Source of the DNA: Edaphochlamys debaryana
Taxonomy: Eukaryota; Chlorophyta; Chlorophyceae; Chlamydomonadales
Direction of reading: 5' to 3'
NCBI GenBank assembly: GCA_016858145.1
Contig: JAEHOE010000001.1
Span: forward strand, 310,001 to 374,000
DNA length: 64,000 nucleotides
Shown: positions 11,401-22,276 of the stretch, in pieces
How positions within the stretch are numbered: the first letter of the stretch is position 1
Layout: every line of letters begins with the position of its first letter
Translations under genes and position numbers: made by a program
Notes under the pieces: model-generated
Told to the model about the DNA's origin: nothing
Database searches by the model: none
The model's input: only the letters and a program-made list of their open reading frames with translations

Positions 11401-13592
11401 GCACTGCACCTCGCGGCCCGAGTGCTGGTCCTGGAGCAGCGAGGGCGAGGTGCTGGCGGGGCCGGCGGCAGCGGGCTTCAAGGCCCGGCCGGGCGTGTGC
11501 ACGTACGTCAAAGAAGGTGAGCCGTATATCGGTTCCGCTTGCCTGGCCTGGTTGCAAGCTCGGAAGAGTTGGTAATGCCCTCACCTGCTGGGCCCCGGTG
11601 ACTGCCGTGCATCGCCCGATGCCCGAAAGAATGTCTCATCTGTCCCTGCCGCCCGGCCCGGCCCCACTCCGCAGCCACCCTCTGCCCCCCCAAGCCGGGG
11701 TTCGCCGCGCGCGCGGACGTGTGGTGGCGGGGCGACTGGTACGCCCGGTACCAGTCCCAGAGCCTGGGCTCGGACGCGGAGGCCGAGGCCGCCTGCCGCC
11801 GCGCCGCCGCCTGCACGGCCTTCTGCGCGGGCCCGCACGCGCAGGCGTTCGTGGACTCGGTGCCCTCGGACCAGGACCTGAGCTTCGAGGCCGGCTCCTG
11901 CGTCTACGTCAAGCAGGGTGGGGCGCGGCGGGGCTGGGCGGGGTGCGGCTGGGCGTGGAAGGGCAGGGCGGGCCTCCGGCTCGCTCTCGCTGCGCCCCGC
12001 CGCTGTCTGGCGTCTGTTTGGTGCGGCCATGAGGGCAAGCGTGCCCACGGCTCAGATCCCTGACTTGTTGTTCACATTCCCTGTGCCGTGTCTGCATGCA
12101 GGCTGCGCGCGCGTGCCCTCCTGGTGGTGCCGGTTCCAAGGGGCGGTGTACTCGCAGGCAGACTGCGACGGAGACGGGCTGGAGGCAAGCAGGGGCGGGG
12201 GAGGGGTGGGACAGCCGGGCACGAGGGGGCAGCGCCGGAGGACCTTAAACGCCAGCCATCGGTGAACTGGAACATTGGGAACTGGGAAGTTACAAAGAAG
12301 AGACGAGCCATCTTTACGCCCTGGTCGATGTGCCCCACGTGCCGCCACCGGCCCCCCTCCTCCCCAGGACTCTGCCTGCTACGACCCCCTGGGCGACCAG
12401 CGCTACGTGCTGCTGAGCGGGGCGGGGTGCGAGGACACACTGGCGGCGGAGGCCCCCGTGCAGCCCAGCGCCTGCCCCCCGGCCTTCGTGACGCCCAAGG
12501 GTGCGTGGAGGCGGAGGAGCGGTTCATTGTGACAAGGGTCCGGGCCGGGGCCGGGGCCGGGGCCGGGGCCGGAGCTAGTTGGGTGCATGGCTGAGGCACG
12601 GGCGGTGTCTCGCCTGGCCCCGCCCCTCCGCATGCGACCATGGCCCGACCGCGCCCTCCCGTCCCCCGCAGCCTGCACGCGGCCCTACAACTGGTGCGCC
12701 GGTGCGGGGCTGCGGTACGCCGAGTACGACTGCGACGGAGACGGTGAGACGGGCGAGAAGGAGCGCACGTTCATTCTCTGGAAGAGCTTCACTTGCACCC
12801 ACTGCCTTGCTTCGGCTCGCTTGCACCCTTCCCCTTCATGCTCACGCCATCCCCACAGGCCTCAAGGACGCCCTCTGCAAGGACGCCTCCAAGCACACCG
12901 CCACCATCCTCTACTCGGCCGCCGCCTGTAAAGCCGAGTTCGCCCAGCTCCCCGCCACCGCCTGCCCGGGCCTAGGTGAGCCCACACCGCCCGGTGCCCA
13001 CAGATCCACACCTACCCATGCAGCCGCATCGTATCACCCCTATCAAAGCCTGAATTGGGCCCGGAACCCACTCTTTAACCGCCATGGTCGCGACTGCCTC
13101 CCCCCCTCATGTTGGCCCTGTACGGCACCTTACCCATGATGCCACCCCCACCCCCACCCAACCGCAGTGTGCAAGGACCTCCCCGGCTTCACCGCCAAGC
13201 CCCTGCAGACCTGGGTGCCCAGCAACGCACTCGGCTCAGCGGACACCACCGGGGCCGAGGCCACCACCGGCCATGTCACCAGCGGCCGCGGCGGCGGCGG
13301 GCAGCTGGCGACCGCCGCCCAGGCCGCGGCGCACTGCGCCCGCACGCCCTCCTGCCTCGCCTGGGACAGCGCGGGGCGCTGGGCCTCCAGGGAGGGGGTG
13401 CTGGGGCTGGCAGCAGACCCCGGCACGGCCTGCACCTTCGTCAAGCGGGAGGGGGGCGGAGGGGCGGCTGGGGAGGGGGAGGACGGGGTGGTGGTGGTGG
13501 CGGGCCGAGGGCCGGCGGCGCTGGAGGCGCTGGTGCCGGCGTTTGCGGGCGGGGCGCCCTATCCGGCGGTGGAGGACGTCGCGAGCGAGTGA
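8485..13592 (+). CDS. Secreted lectin-like protein: two fucolectin-type (F5/8C) domains, Cys modules, DCDGDG repeats
   Basis: Fifteen exons (8485-8593, 8868-9030, 9266-9322, 9488-9573, 9766-9939, 10104-10251, 10424-10480, 10621-10862, 11034-11516, 11675-11917, 12102-12184, 12368-12500, 12672-12743, 12859-12975, 13168-13592) give 863 residues. Residues 1-31 look like a signal peptide. Residues 37-196 and 197-345 are two copies of a carbohydrate-binding fold: each has a Trp-Cys/Cys start, V(A/S)IDLG or SVDLG, then NRAD.(W/F)GERL, and ends LHVAEVQVYG or LHIAELQVFG. A Thr/Ala/Pro-rich linker follows. Three Cys modules (about 433-506, 507-587, 723-815) each end in CTYVK, CVYVK or CTFVK. Between them lie two DCDGDGL(E/K)D segments that resemble calcium-binding DxDxDG loops. 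Likely role, inferred: glycan binding in the extracellular matrix. Introns 4 and 11 use GC donors. Confidence 0.85.
10910..11002. repeat. CTGTG pentamer-rich repeat in intron 8 of the lectin-like gene
   Basis: The intron between 10862 and 11034 contains many tandem and near-tandem copies of CTGTG/GCTGTGCTGTG, interrupted by two copies of a GGCTGGGGCATGGCTG-type stretch near 10905 and 10970. It is intronic and appears non-coding. Confidence 0.7.
12541..12572. repeat. GGGGCC hexanucleotide repeat in intron 12 of the lectin-like gene
   Basis: About five uninterrupted GGGGCC units lie within the intron between 12500 and 12672. Such G-tracts can form G-quadruplexes in DNA or RNA. That is known for this repeat unit elsewhere and is only inferred here. 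Confidence 0.85.
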
Positions 13593-15096
13593 GCAGGTGG
13601 GGTGAGGTAGGGGAGGACGCGGCAGGGAGATGGGCTGCCGGTCCGCGAGCCGGGGACGGGGAGGACCGGCCGCCGTGGGTGGCGTGATCCCGGCACCGTG
13701 AAGTGGACACCTGTGTATGTAGGTGTCTTGGCACCTGCTATGGGCTTTCGCATGAAACAAGAAGCGTGCTGTGTGCCTTGATTCTAGTCGTGAGTGTGTG
13801 AGGGGAGTGGACAGGGAACAACGCCCCGTGTGGCCCGCGCACAACGCTGCGGCACACGGCATCATCGGCCCTGCACCACGGGGTGACGCGCCGCCGGGCG
13901 CTGCAGTCTTTGGGGCTCCATGTCCTGCACCACTTGCCTCATGCTCCCTAGGTCCTTGCGCATGGCGAAGCAAGGTAGAGTATTGGACAAGCGTGAGCCA
14001 CGCTCTACTCAAGTCACCATATCTAGGCAATTTTTGTGTTGCATGCACATGTCATGGGAGGCTGCTGCATGCAGTGTGCCGGCTGTGATGTTGAGCCCTT
14101 TCTGAACTCATGGGCTCTTTCATGTGCCCATGTCATTGTTTATCTCTTTCGGTACGCATGAGCTCTTTCATGTGCCCACTCCATGTTCGTGTAAAGATTG
14201 TCGTCTTGATGTGCCTAGCCCACTGCATGGGGCCACTGCCCAGGCCCTACAGACCCCGGTATCCGTGAAGGATGGGGCGTCGGCTGCCCAGTCATGGGAC
14301 AGGGATGGGAGGCGTGGTTAGGGATGCTGCCAGGATACCACAAGGAGAGTCATGCTGGGGACTGAGATGGGCGGTGGCGGTTGTGCTGGCTCTGCACCCG
14401 CTTTGCTTCGTGGAGACCTTCGGCTGCACGTTGACGCTGGCGTTGAGAGGTCTCGGCAGAGATGTGGAGAGGCGCTTGGGCGCAGGATTCTGCAGGAATC
14501 ACGCGTCCTTTGTGCGCTATTAATCAACTACTCGTGTAACGGACTCCGATTGAGCCAGCACTCTGATTGCTTCATTTGCTCGTGGGATAAGGAGGAGGCC
14601 CCTCTGTGAATGATAGGTGCGGTCCGCACCGTGCGGAGTCACGGAGCACGCAGCACGCAAAGGAGCTCAAAGCCTGACCATGATCTTACTGAGGAAAGGG
14701 GGACTCTCCACTGTCGCGATCGAGACGTGTGGGGGCGAGAAGACATCAATGTGTGGGGGTCTGGCGTGTGGGTCCGGGGGCTGGGGTGGGCGGGGTGGGG
14801 CGCTCGTGGGTCGTGTGTGTATTGCCCCCGCCTCGCTCATCTGCCTCCCACGACCGCCGGCCGGCCCGCGCCGCCTGCTCCTTCCTGCGTCTGCCCTTCA
14901 CGACAGCAGGAGGTGTGGATGCTGTGCGGGACGCGCTGCGCTGGCCTGGGGGCGTGCGGCAGGCCACAGAGCGAGGCCTCGACCCATGCACCAGCGGCAG
15001 TTGCAGAGTGGAGTCGAGCCTCTTGTACACGCCATACAGCGCTTAAACCCCTATGCGAAACGGTCGATAATTGTACGCCCCGTGGCCACAAGGGAA
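13593..15096. other. Intergenic region after the lectin-like gene, before mtnAK
   Basis: No convincing gene is seen on either strand. A TGTAA at 14190-14194 is a candidate poly(A) signal for the lectin-like gene, about 600 nt after its stop; a second TGTAA lies near 14535. A 17-bp sequence GCTCTTTCATGTGCCCA occurs twice, near 14112 and 14163. The right part should contain the promoter and 5' UTR of mtnAK. GC content is locally lower than in the genes. Confidence 0.5.
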
Positions 15097-18000
15097 ATGG
15101 CTTCTTGCGATGTGTCCAAGTTGCAGGCGATCCGTTATGAACGCGGTAGCCTGCAACTGCTTGATCAGAGACTCCTGCCTTTCCAGGTAAGCTGGTGAAG
15201 GGCTGAAGCTAGCCGCGCGCACAATTGCGCCTGTCGGCGACTCTACGCCTCGCGTTCGTGCAGACGGTCTACCTGGAGGTGCCCGACGTGAAGGCGGCAT
15301 GGACCCAGATTCGCGACATGGTCGTGCGCGGCGCTCCGGCTATCGGCGTGACGGGTGCGCGGCGGCTCGCAATGCGCGCGTGCAGTCGCTCGTCGCGAGG
15401 GGTGGCCCCTTCCGGCAGCCGAGCTGGAGTACTTGCTGTCGGCTGGCGTTGAGGGTCGGCTTGCGGGAAGGCTGGCCCGGGCCGGGGCCCCGGCCGGGTC
15501 GGGGGGGGGGGGGGGTCGGGGGCGTTGCCCGTGGCGACGCGACGCCACGCTCCACACACGGCGCTTTCTCCCACCGCCCCAACCCGCCTCCCCCCGGGCC
15601 CTTCCTCCCCCGCCACCCCCCCCAGGCGCTCTGTCCATGGCCGTGGAGCTGACCAACCACAAGGGCTCGGGCGAGGCCTTCAAGACCGTGGCGCAGGCCG
15701 TGGAGTTCATCGAGACCACCCTCGACTTCCTGGTCACCAGGTGGGGCTTGCAAGAGCCTTGGTGCCCCCCTGGCCCCCGTTACTTTCCCGTAGTTGTAAC
15801 CGCAGCCAGGATGTGGGGCCTGGGCACAGGATGCTAGGGGTCAAGAGCTCAAGACTCACTGACTCACTGCACCCCCACCCCCCCCATGCCCCCACGCACC
15901 CCCCCCCCCACGGTCCCCTCACGCGGCCCCGGTTCCCCTGCCCCCCACACGCAGCCGCCCCACCGCCGTGAACCTGGCTGACTCATGCAACAAGCTCAAG
16001 GCCGTCACGGAGGCCGCCGCCGGGGCCGAGGGCGCCACGCCCTACACCGTGTGCGCCGCCGTCATTGCCGCAGCGGAGGCCACCCTGGCGGAGGACATCG
16101 CCGCCAACAGGGTGCGCACGTGCCCGCCTGCCTGACTCTGTGTCCGCTTGTACGACAGCTCCCGGGTGCTGTACGACAGGGCGCCCCTCACACGCGGCGA
16201 CAGCAAGTGACACCGCTCCGGGCCCAGCCCCTCCGTCCTTCCCCTCCCTCCCTAACCCGTCCCTCCCCTTCTTCCCCCCCTCCCTTTCAACAGTCCATGG
16301 GAGCCCACGGCGCCGCCGCCCTGCTTGCCGCCGCCAAGGCCCGGGGCCGCGGCGTCAACGGCCGCCTGCGCGTGCTGACGCACTGCAACACGGGCTCCCT
16401 GGCCACGGCCGGGTACGGCACCGCGCTGGGCGTTATCCGCGCGCTGCACGAGCAGGGGCACCTGGAGCACGCCTTCTGCACGGAGACGCGGCCGTACAAC
16501 CAGGGTGGGGGCGGGGGGGGAAGCGAAGGGGAAAGGAGGGGGAGGCGGAGGGAGGCTGGGAAGGGGCGAGGGAGGAAGGGAGGGGCAGCGAGGCTGGAAA
16601 GGGTTGAGCGGAGAGGGAGGGGATTATCTAAGGCATGGAGTGAGAGGGAGGACGGCAGGGGCGAGCGAGGCCCCTGGCCCGATGGCCGGACAGTCGAGTG
16701 GCTAGGGCTAGGGCGGGTCGGGGCCTGCCCTCCGGCAGACCTTGAACCCCCCGCCCACTCCTCCACGCCCCCCCCCCAGGCGCCCGGCTGACCGCCTTCG
16801 AGCTGCAGCACGACGGCCTCCCCTCGACCCTCATCTGTGACTCGGCCGTGGCTGCGCTCATGTCGCACGGCCAGGTGGACGCAGTGGTGGTGGGGGCGGA
16901 CCGGTGAGGGGGGGGGGGGGGGTTTGGGGAAGGGGGAGGGGGGGGAGGGGAGGGCGGGAAGGGGAGAAAGGTTGGAGGGACGAGGCGGATCCTTGGCGAA
17001 AGGGGATGGGGGGGACCGACGGGAGGTGGCAGTTGGGGACTAAACGCTGACGGGCGGGCAGGCCTACCAGCAACCCTGAGGGGCCGTCTGGGACGGTCGC
17101 CTTCCAGCCCACGCCCACTGCTCCCTACCCCCCACCCCTCCATCGCCACCTGCACACCCCCGCCTGCCCCTCTGCCGCTCACCTCTCCCCCCCCCAGCGT
17201 GGTTGCCAACGGCGACACGGCCAACAAGATCGGCACCAACGCGCTGTCCATCGCCGCGGGGCACTTCGGCATCCCCTTCTTCATCGCCGCCCCCACCACC
17301 ACCCTGGACCCCAACCTGCCATCGGGGGACCACATCGTCATCGAGCAGCGCTCGCACGAGGTGGGGGGTCGGGGTTGGGGGGGGGGGGAAAGGGGCTTTG
17401 GGGGTTGGGATGGGGAAGGGAGCTGGAGGGAAGGGGTGTGTGGAGCAGGTGTGGAGCAGAGGGGGCAAGGTGTGGTCGGGCTGTGGTGGGATCACAGGCT
17501 AGCCCTGCCCGCTGAGCCGTGCCCCAAACCCCTCCATTCCCCCTCCACGCCCCCGCAGGAGGTGACCCACTTCCGGGGCGAGCGGGTGGCGGCGCACGGC
17601 ATCGGAGTGTGGAACCCCTCGTTCGACGTGGCGCCGGGTGGGGCGGGGGGCGGGGGTGCTGGGGCGGAGGGGCTGTGGGGGCGGTGTGAGCGCTCGAGAG
17701 GGGCTGTGTCAGTAGGCATGGGGGCTCTCTGTTCAGCCGGGGGGACGGGGGCTATGGCACTGTGGACCCGGCCGGAGACCCACGCCGTCCTTCCCCTTCC
17801 CTTTACTCACTCCGTGCCCCCTCCTGCCCCCTCCTCTCCCCCCAGGCGGCCTGATTGAGGGCATTATCACGGAGAAGGGCATGATCCCCAAGAGGGACGG
17901 AGTCTTCCTGGTGAGGAGGGGACCTGGGGAAGGGGTAAAACTGTTGCCAGGCCAAGACACACGCTCGCGCCGCTTGCCTCCGACCCCGCCAAGTCCCCCC

Positions 18001-21000
18001 CAAGACCCCAAACGCACGAAGTATCCCCCCTCCCCTCCCCCCTTCCCCCCAGGTCCGCTCCTTCATGGCCAAGCTGGGCCTGTGGCAGCCCCCCCCCGGC
18101 ACCTCCCCCGACCAGGCCGACGCGCAGGCCGCCGCCGCGCACCACCGCTTCCGCGCGCTCGACTGCGAGGCGGTCAAGCACTACGTGGCAGCGCGGCCGG
18201 CGCTGCAGCAGCGCGTGGGGCCGGCGGACAGCGTGGAGAGCTGGACCGTCAAGGAGGTGCGTGCGTGAAGGGCTGCTCGTGTAAGCCAGGAAACGTCAGC
18301 TCGGCAGCGAGCCAGCTGGGACTCAGACAATCGGCCCTCTCCCCATTCAGCATCCACGCAACCCCTTCGCCTACCCGCCCCCCCCCCCAGGTTGGCGACG
18401 GCAACATCAACTTCGTGTTCATCCTGGAGGGCCCCGGGGGGGCGCTGTGCGTCAAGCAGGCGCTGCCCTACGTGCGCTGCGTGGGGGAGTCGTGGCCGCT
18501 CACGCAGGTGGGGGGGCAGGGGGGGCAGGTGGGGGGGCAGGTGGGGGGGCAGGGGGGCAGGTGGGGGGGGCAGGTGGGGGGGCAGGTGGGGGGGCAGGGG
18601 GGGCAGGGGGGGGGGGCAGGGGGGGCAGGTGGGGGGGCGGGGGGGCAGGTGGGGGGGCAGGTGGGGGGGCAGGGGGGGCAGGTGGGGGGGCGGGGGGGCA
18701 GGTGGGGGGGCAGGTGGGGGGGCAGGGGGGGCAGGTGGGGGGGCGGGGGGGCAGGTGGGGGGGCAGGTGGGGGGGGCGGGGGGGCAGGTGGGGGGGCGGG
18801 GGGGCAGGTGGGGGGGCGGGGGGGCAGCGGTGTGCAGCCCTGGGGGCCCTGGCCCGGGGCCCTGGGGACGGGAGGAGGGAGGGAGGGAAGGCGGGGGACC
18901 GGGGGCGGGGCACCGGGGGCAGGCGGGACACATCCTCAACCGAGCCCCGCCCCCACCCCAACCCCTCAGGACCGCGTGCGCATTGAGAGCGAGGTGCTGG
19001 CGGAGGAGGCGGCCGTGTGCCCCCAGCACGTGCCCGCCGTGTACCTGTACGACAGGTGCGGCGCGTACGGCAGGGTACAGGTCTCACGACCAGCACGGCT
19101 GGGTCCAGCTGTGCTGTCGGCTCCTTCACTCTGCCAAGGCCCTTCCTGAACTCCACCCACTCCACCCGTACTCCTGTGCCATGTACCCGCACTGTGCCCC
19201 GTCTAAACACCCATCTTGTCCCCTCCCCTCCCTGCCCCCTTCCCCCCCCCCAGCGACATGTCCCTCATCGCCATGCGCTACCTGGCCCCGCCCTTCCTCA
19301 TCCTGCGCCGGGGCCTCATCGCCGGCGCCATGTACCCCCGCCTGGCGGAGCACCTGGCGGCCTTCCTGGCGTCCACGCTCTTCCACACCTCGCTCATCAA
19401 GCTGGACGCAACCGCCTTCAGGTGGGGTGGCATCTTGGAAGGGCCGGACCTCTCAGTCGCTACCAGCCCTCCTGCCCCTCTCCCGCTGCCTTGATCCCTC
19501 CTCCTCCTTGTCTGCCACATCGCCCTGGTCCCCCGCCCCAACCCCCCAACGCCCAAACCCCCCATCGCTACCTCCACAAATCCACCCCCGCCTTCCACAC
19601 ACCCCTCCACCCCCAAAGGGCCAAGATCGCCAAGTACACCAACGACGAGATGTGCCGGCTCACGGAGCAGGTCATCTTCACGGAGCCTTACGTTAAGGCA
19701 GACAACAACAAGTGAGGCGGGGAGGGGGTGTGCCTGGGAGGGGCGGGAGGGGGATGGCGCGAGGGCTGGCTTCCTGCGTGTACCGCCCGTATGCCTCTGA
19801 CCCCGTCCTCTCAACCGCCGCCTGTGCCACGTGATGCGTCATGCCCAGGTGGACCTCGCCTCAGCTGGACGCTGACGTGGCGGAGCTGCAGTCCGACGTG
19901 GCGGCCAAGCTGGCCATTAGTCAGCTCAAGGACCTCTTCATCTCCCGCCCGCAGGCGCTGCTGCACGGGGACCTGCACACGGGTGCGGGGCACGGGGGGG
20001 CGGGGCGGGGGGGCACGGGGAGGCGGGGTGCATGCAAAGGGTATGCCCGCTGGCGGGTGGAGAGGGCCTACGGCTTTCCCGGACACCGCAAACACCAACC
20101 CCAACCAAACCCACGCCCCACGCCCCACGCCCGCTTGCCCCCCCAGGCTCCATGATGGTGACGGACGCGGAGACGGTGGTGATCGACCCCGAGTTCGCAT
20201 TCTACGGCCCCATGGCCTTCGACGTGGGCAAGGTGAGGCGTCGCGCAGTGTGTTGCAGGGCTGGTGCACGGGGGCTCACCGGGGCGCAGGGGATGGGGCC
20301 ATGGTGGTGCCGCCAAGCCCCGGGACGTTGAACCTCCCACACTCCCTGGAGTGCACCACCCCCTCCTCGCCACACCATGAGGCGTGTCCGCGTCCTGGCT
20401 GCCCCCACGCCCCCACGCCCGCCTTATCCGCTTTCCGCTACCCTCCCAACCCACCCACATCTCTCCACACCTCCCCTCCCCCCCCAGATCCTGGCCAACC
20501 TGCTGCTGGCCTTCTTCGCCGCCGACGGCCACGAGGCCGCCAGCGGGCAGTCGAGGCAGGCGCAGAGGGGTGAGGCCAGGGGGGGGGGCATTTGGGGGGG
20601 GCCGCCGGGCAGAAGTCTCCGCAGAGTGTTGCTGGGGTGGAGGGCGGCAGGGCATCACCCTTGTCTCTCCCATCGCCTGCACCTCATGCTCACCTACCTC
20701 CTCCCCGCCCCCTCACCTCACCTGCACCCCTCCATTCAACCACACGCTCACAGATTGGCTGCTGGGCTGCATCCGAGACACATGGAACGGCTTCTCCGCC
20801 TCCTTCCGCGCCCTGTGGACCGAGCACGCGGGCGCAGGGGACCTGTACCCGGCCGCCTTCGCGGGCGCCGCGGCCCCCGGCGGCACCGAGCTGCTGGCGG
20901 CGGCGCAGGCGGCCTTCATGGACCACCTCTTCCACGAGACGGCGCAGTTCATGGGTGAGGGGCGGCGGCGAAGATCAGTGGAGGCTTGTACGGCACGGGC

Positions 21001-21522
21001 GGGATCCTGGATCCTGGGTCCTGGTCGACCAGACCGCCAGCCCCTGCTGCCCCGCGACTCCCGGCCACAACTCCAACCACCGTGTGACAACGTTTCCCCG
21101 CCACTCTCTCCCCTTTTACTCCCGCCTTTCAATCCACGTTCCCACCCCCCCAGGCGCCTTCGTGATCCGCCGCCTGGTGGGCATCGCCCATGTGGCCGAC
21201 ATGGACTCCATCGCGGACGCGGACGTGCGGGCGGCCTGCGAGCGGAGGGCGCTGAGGTTCGGGCGCAGGTGCGGAGCCCCCACCCCCCGTCTGGCCCCGT
21301 TGTGCCGTGCGCACGAGGTGCCAGGCTGCCCTGCCTTGCCCGCCCATACCCCACCGTGCCGTCGACCTCTTCCCCACGCGCCGACCTACCCCCCGCCCCT
21401 CCCTGGGACCCCCCTTACTCCCCACCCCCACCACCCCCCGCAGCCTGCTGGTGCACGGCGCTCGCGGCCCGCTGCACAGCATTGAGGCGCTCACGGAGGC
21501 GGCGGCGGCCGCACGGGACTGA
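15097..21522 (+). CDS. mtnAK: Fused methylthioribose-1-phosphate isomerase / methylthioribose kinase (MtnA-MtnK)
   Basis: Twenty exons encode 819 residues. Exons: 15097-15186, 15264-15354, 15626-15740, 15955-16111, 16294-16504, 16780-16903, 17198-17360, 17559-17637, 17846-17910, 18053-18256, 18391-18507, 18970-19055, 19254-19421, 19619-19711, 19849-19982, 20147-20232, 20488-20569, 20754-20954, 21154-21268, 21444-21522. Residues 1 to about 375 are Mtn[30 protein letters not shown] with the catalytic-type Cys182, and GADRV with Asp262 followed by [10 protein letters not shown]. About 395-819 is Mtn[11 protein letters not shown] (434-443), [10 protein letters not shown], the catalytic loop HGDLHTGS (627-634) and [16 protein letters not shown]. 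In methionine salvage the kinase makes methylthioribose 1-phosphate, and the isomerase converts it to methylthioribulose 1-phosphate. Splice phases join the two halves without a stop; exon 10 carries the junction. The protein should be cytosolic. Confidence 0.95.
18257..18390 (+). repeat. Intron 10 of mtnAK carrying a dispersed intronic element
   Basis: Starting 9 nt inside the intron is GGGCTGCTCGTGTAAGCC, then GAAACGTCAGCT and CAGCTGGGACTCAG. Very similar blocks, in the same order and same orientation relative to transcription, occur in two introns of the Dicer-like gene (minus strand 4842-4425 and 3831-3542). See the finding on this element. Confidence 0.6.
18508..18832. repeat. G-rich minisatellite in intron 11 of mtnAK
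   Basis: The intron 18508-18969 begins with about 325 bp of tandem 8-14 bp units built from GGTGGGGGGGCA, GGGGGGCA and GGCGGGG. Because its units contain almost no stop codons, it opens long Gly/Gln/Val frames that are not genes. The repeat starts directly at the 5' splice site. Confidence 0.9.
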
Positions 21523-22276
21523 GCGCTGGCTGCTCGCTGGGGGAGGGGGGCAGGGACTTGGCGGCTTGGGCCGGATGGAGGGGCGGGGGCTCGGGGCTGA
21601 AGGCGGGGGTAATAGAAAGGGAAGAGGTGCGGGCGGGAGGGATGGTTCCTTCGAGGCACAGACGGAGTGGTAGGGCACTGAGGAGAGACGGTGGGTGGAT
21701 GGATAACGGAGGAGTCTGGGGCAAAGCGGGAGGAGGGTGCTACTTTTGACGGACGGACCTCACATGAATGTGAGCAGTTTAGCCTGTGTGGATGCGGGCG
21801 ATGACACGTGATCTCTCGCCTGGGGCTTGCTGGGCTTTAGTGAAGGCTGGAGGGAGGGCGAAGCGCTGCACGCACAGGTTGTGTAGGAGACGATACAGGG
21901 CACAGGACGGCGGCCCTGGCGCAGGTGACTGTGGAGGCGGACTGTCGAGATGCGAGACCGTTAACACACACCAGAACGTGGACCCGTCTCGCAACCGACC
22001 CGCGGCGCCAATTGCAGGCCCCAGGCCCCCACCCCCCCACTACAACGCTTCAAGTAAGCAGGCCGAGCGCCACGCCAAGACGCTAGCCGGCCTGTGCCAC
22101 TACCACCTCATACAGCCCTGGTTCAATCCGACGACGGTGTCAGCAGCTCGGTCGCCCTGACAGGCTACCGACTTTGCTTCGGGGCACACCCTAGCCCCGA
22201 CCGGCCTCCAGCCGTGTGCCTCTCAAGCCCCGATCGTGCAAGCCACCGCCAGCCAGCCAGCCATTCCATCCCTACG
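21523..22276. other. Convergent intergenic region, mtnAK / ankyrin gene 1
   Basis: This 754-bp gap lies between two gene 3' ends. I see no gene, no TGTAA signal on the plus strand and no clear repeat. It should hold both 3' UTRs. Confidence 0.5.

Noticed and set aside
17881..19149. Long Gly/Val-rich plus-strand frames over the mtnAK minisatellite
   Set aside because: They arise because the G-rich repeat has no stop codons in several frames; the flanking exons splice around it.
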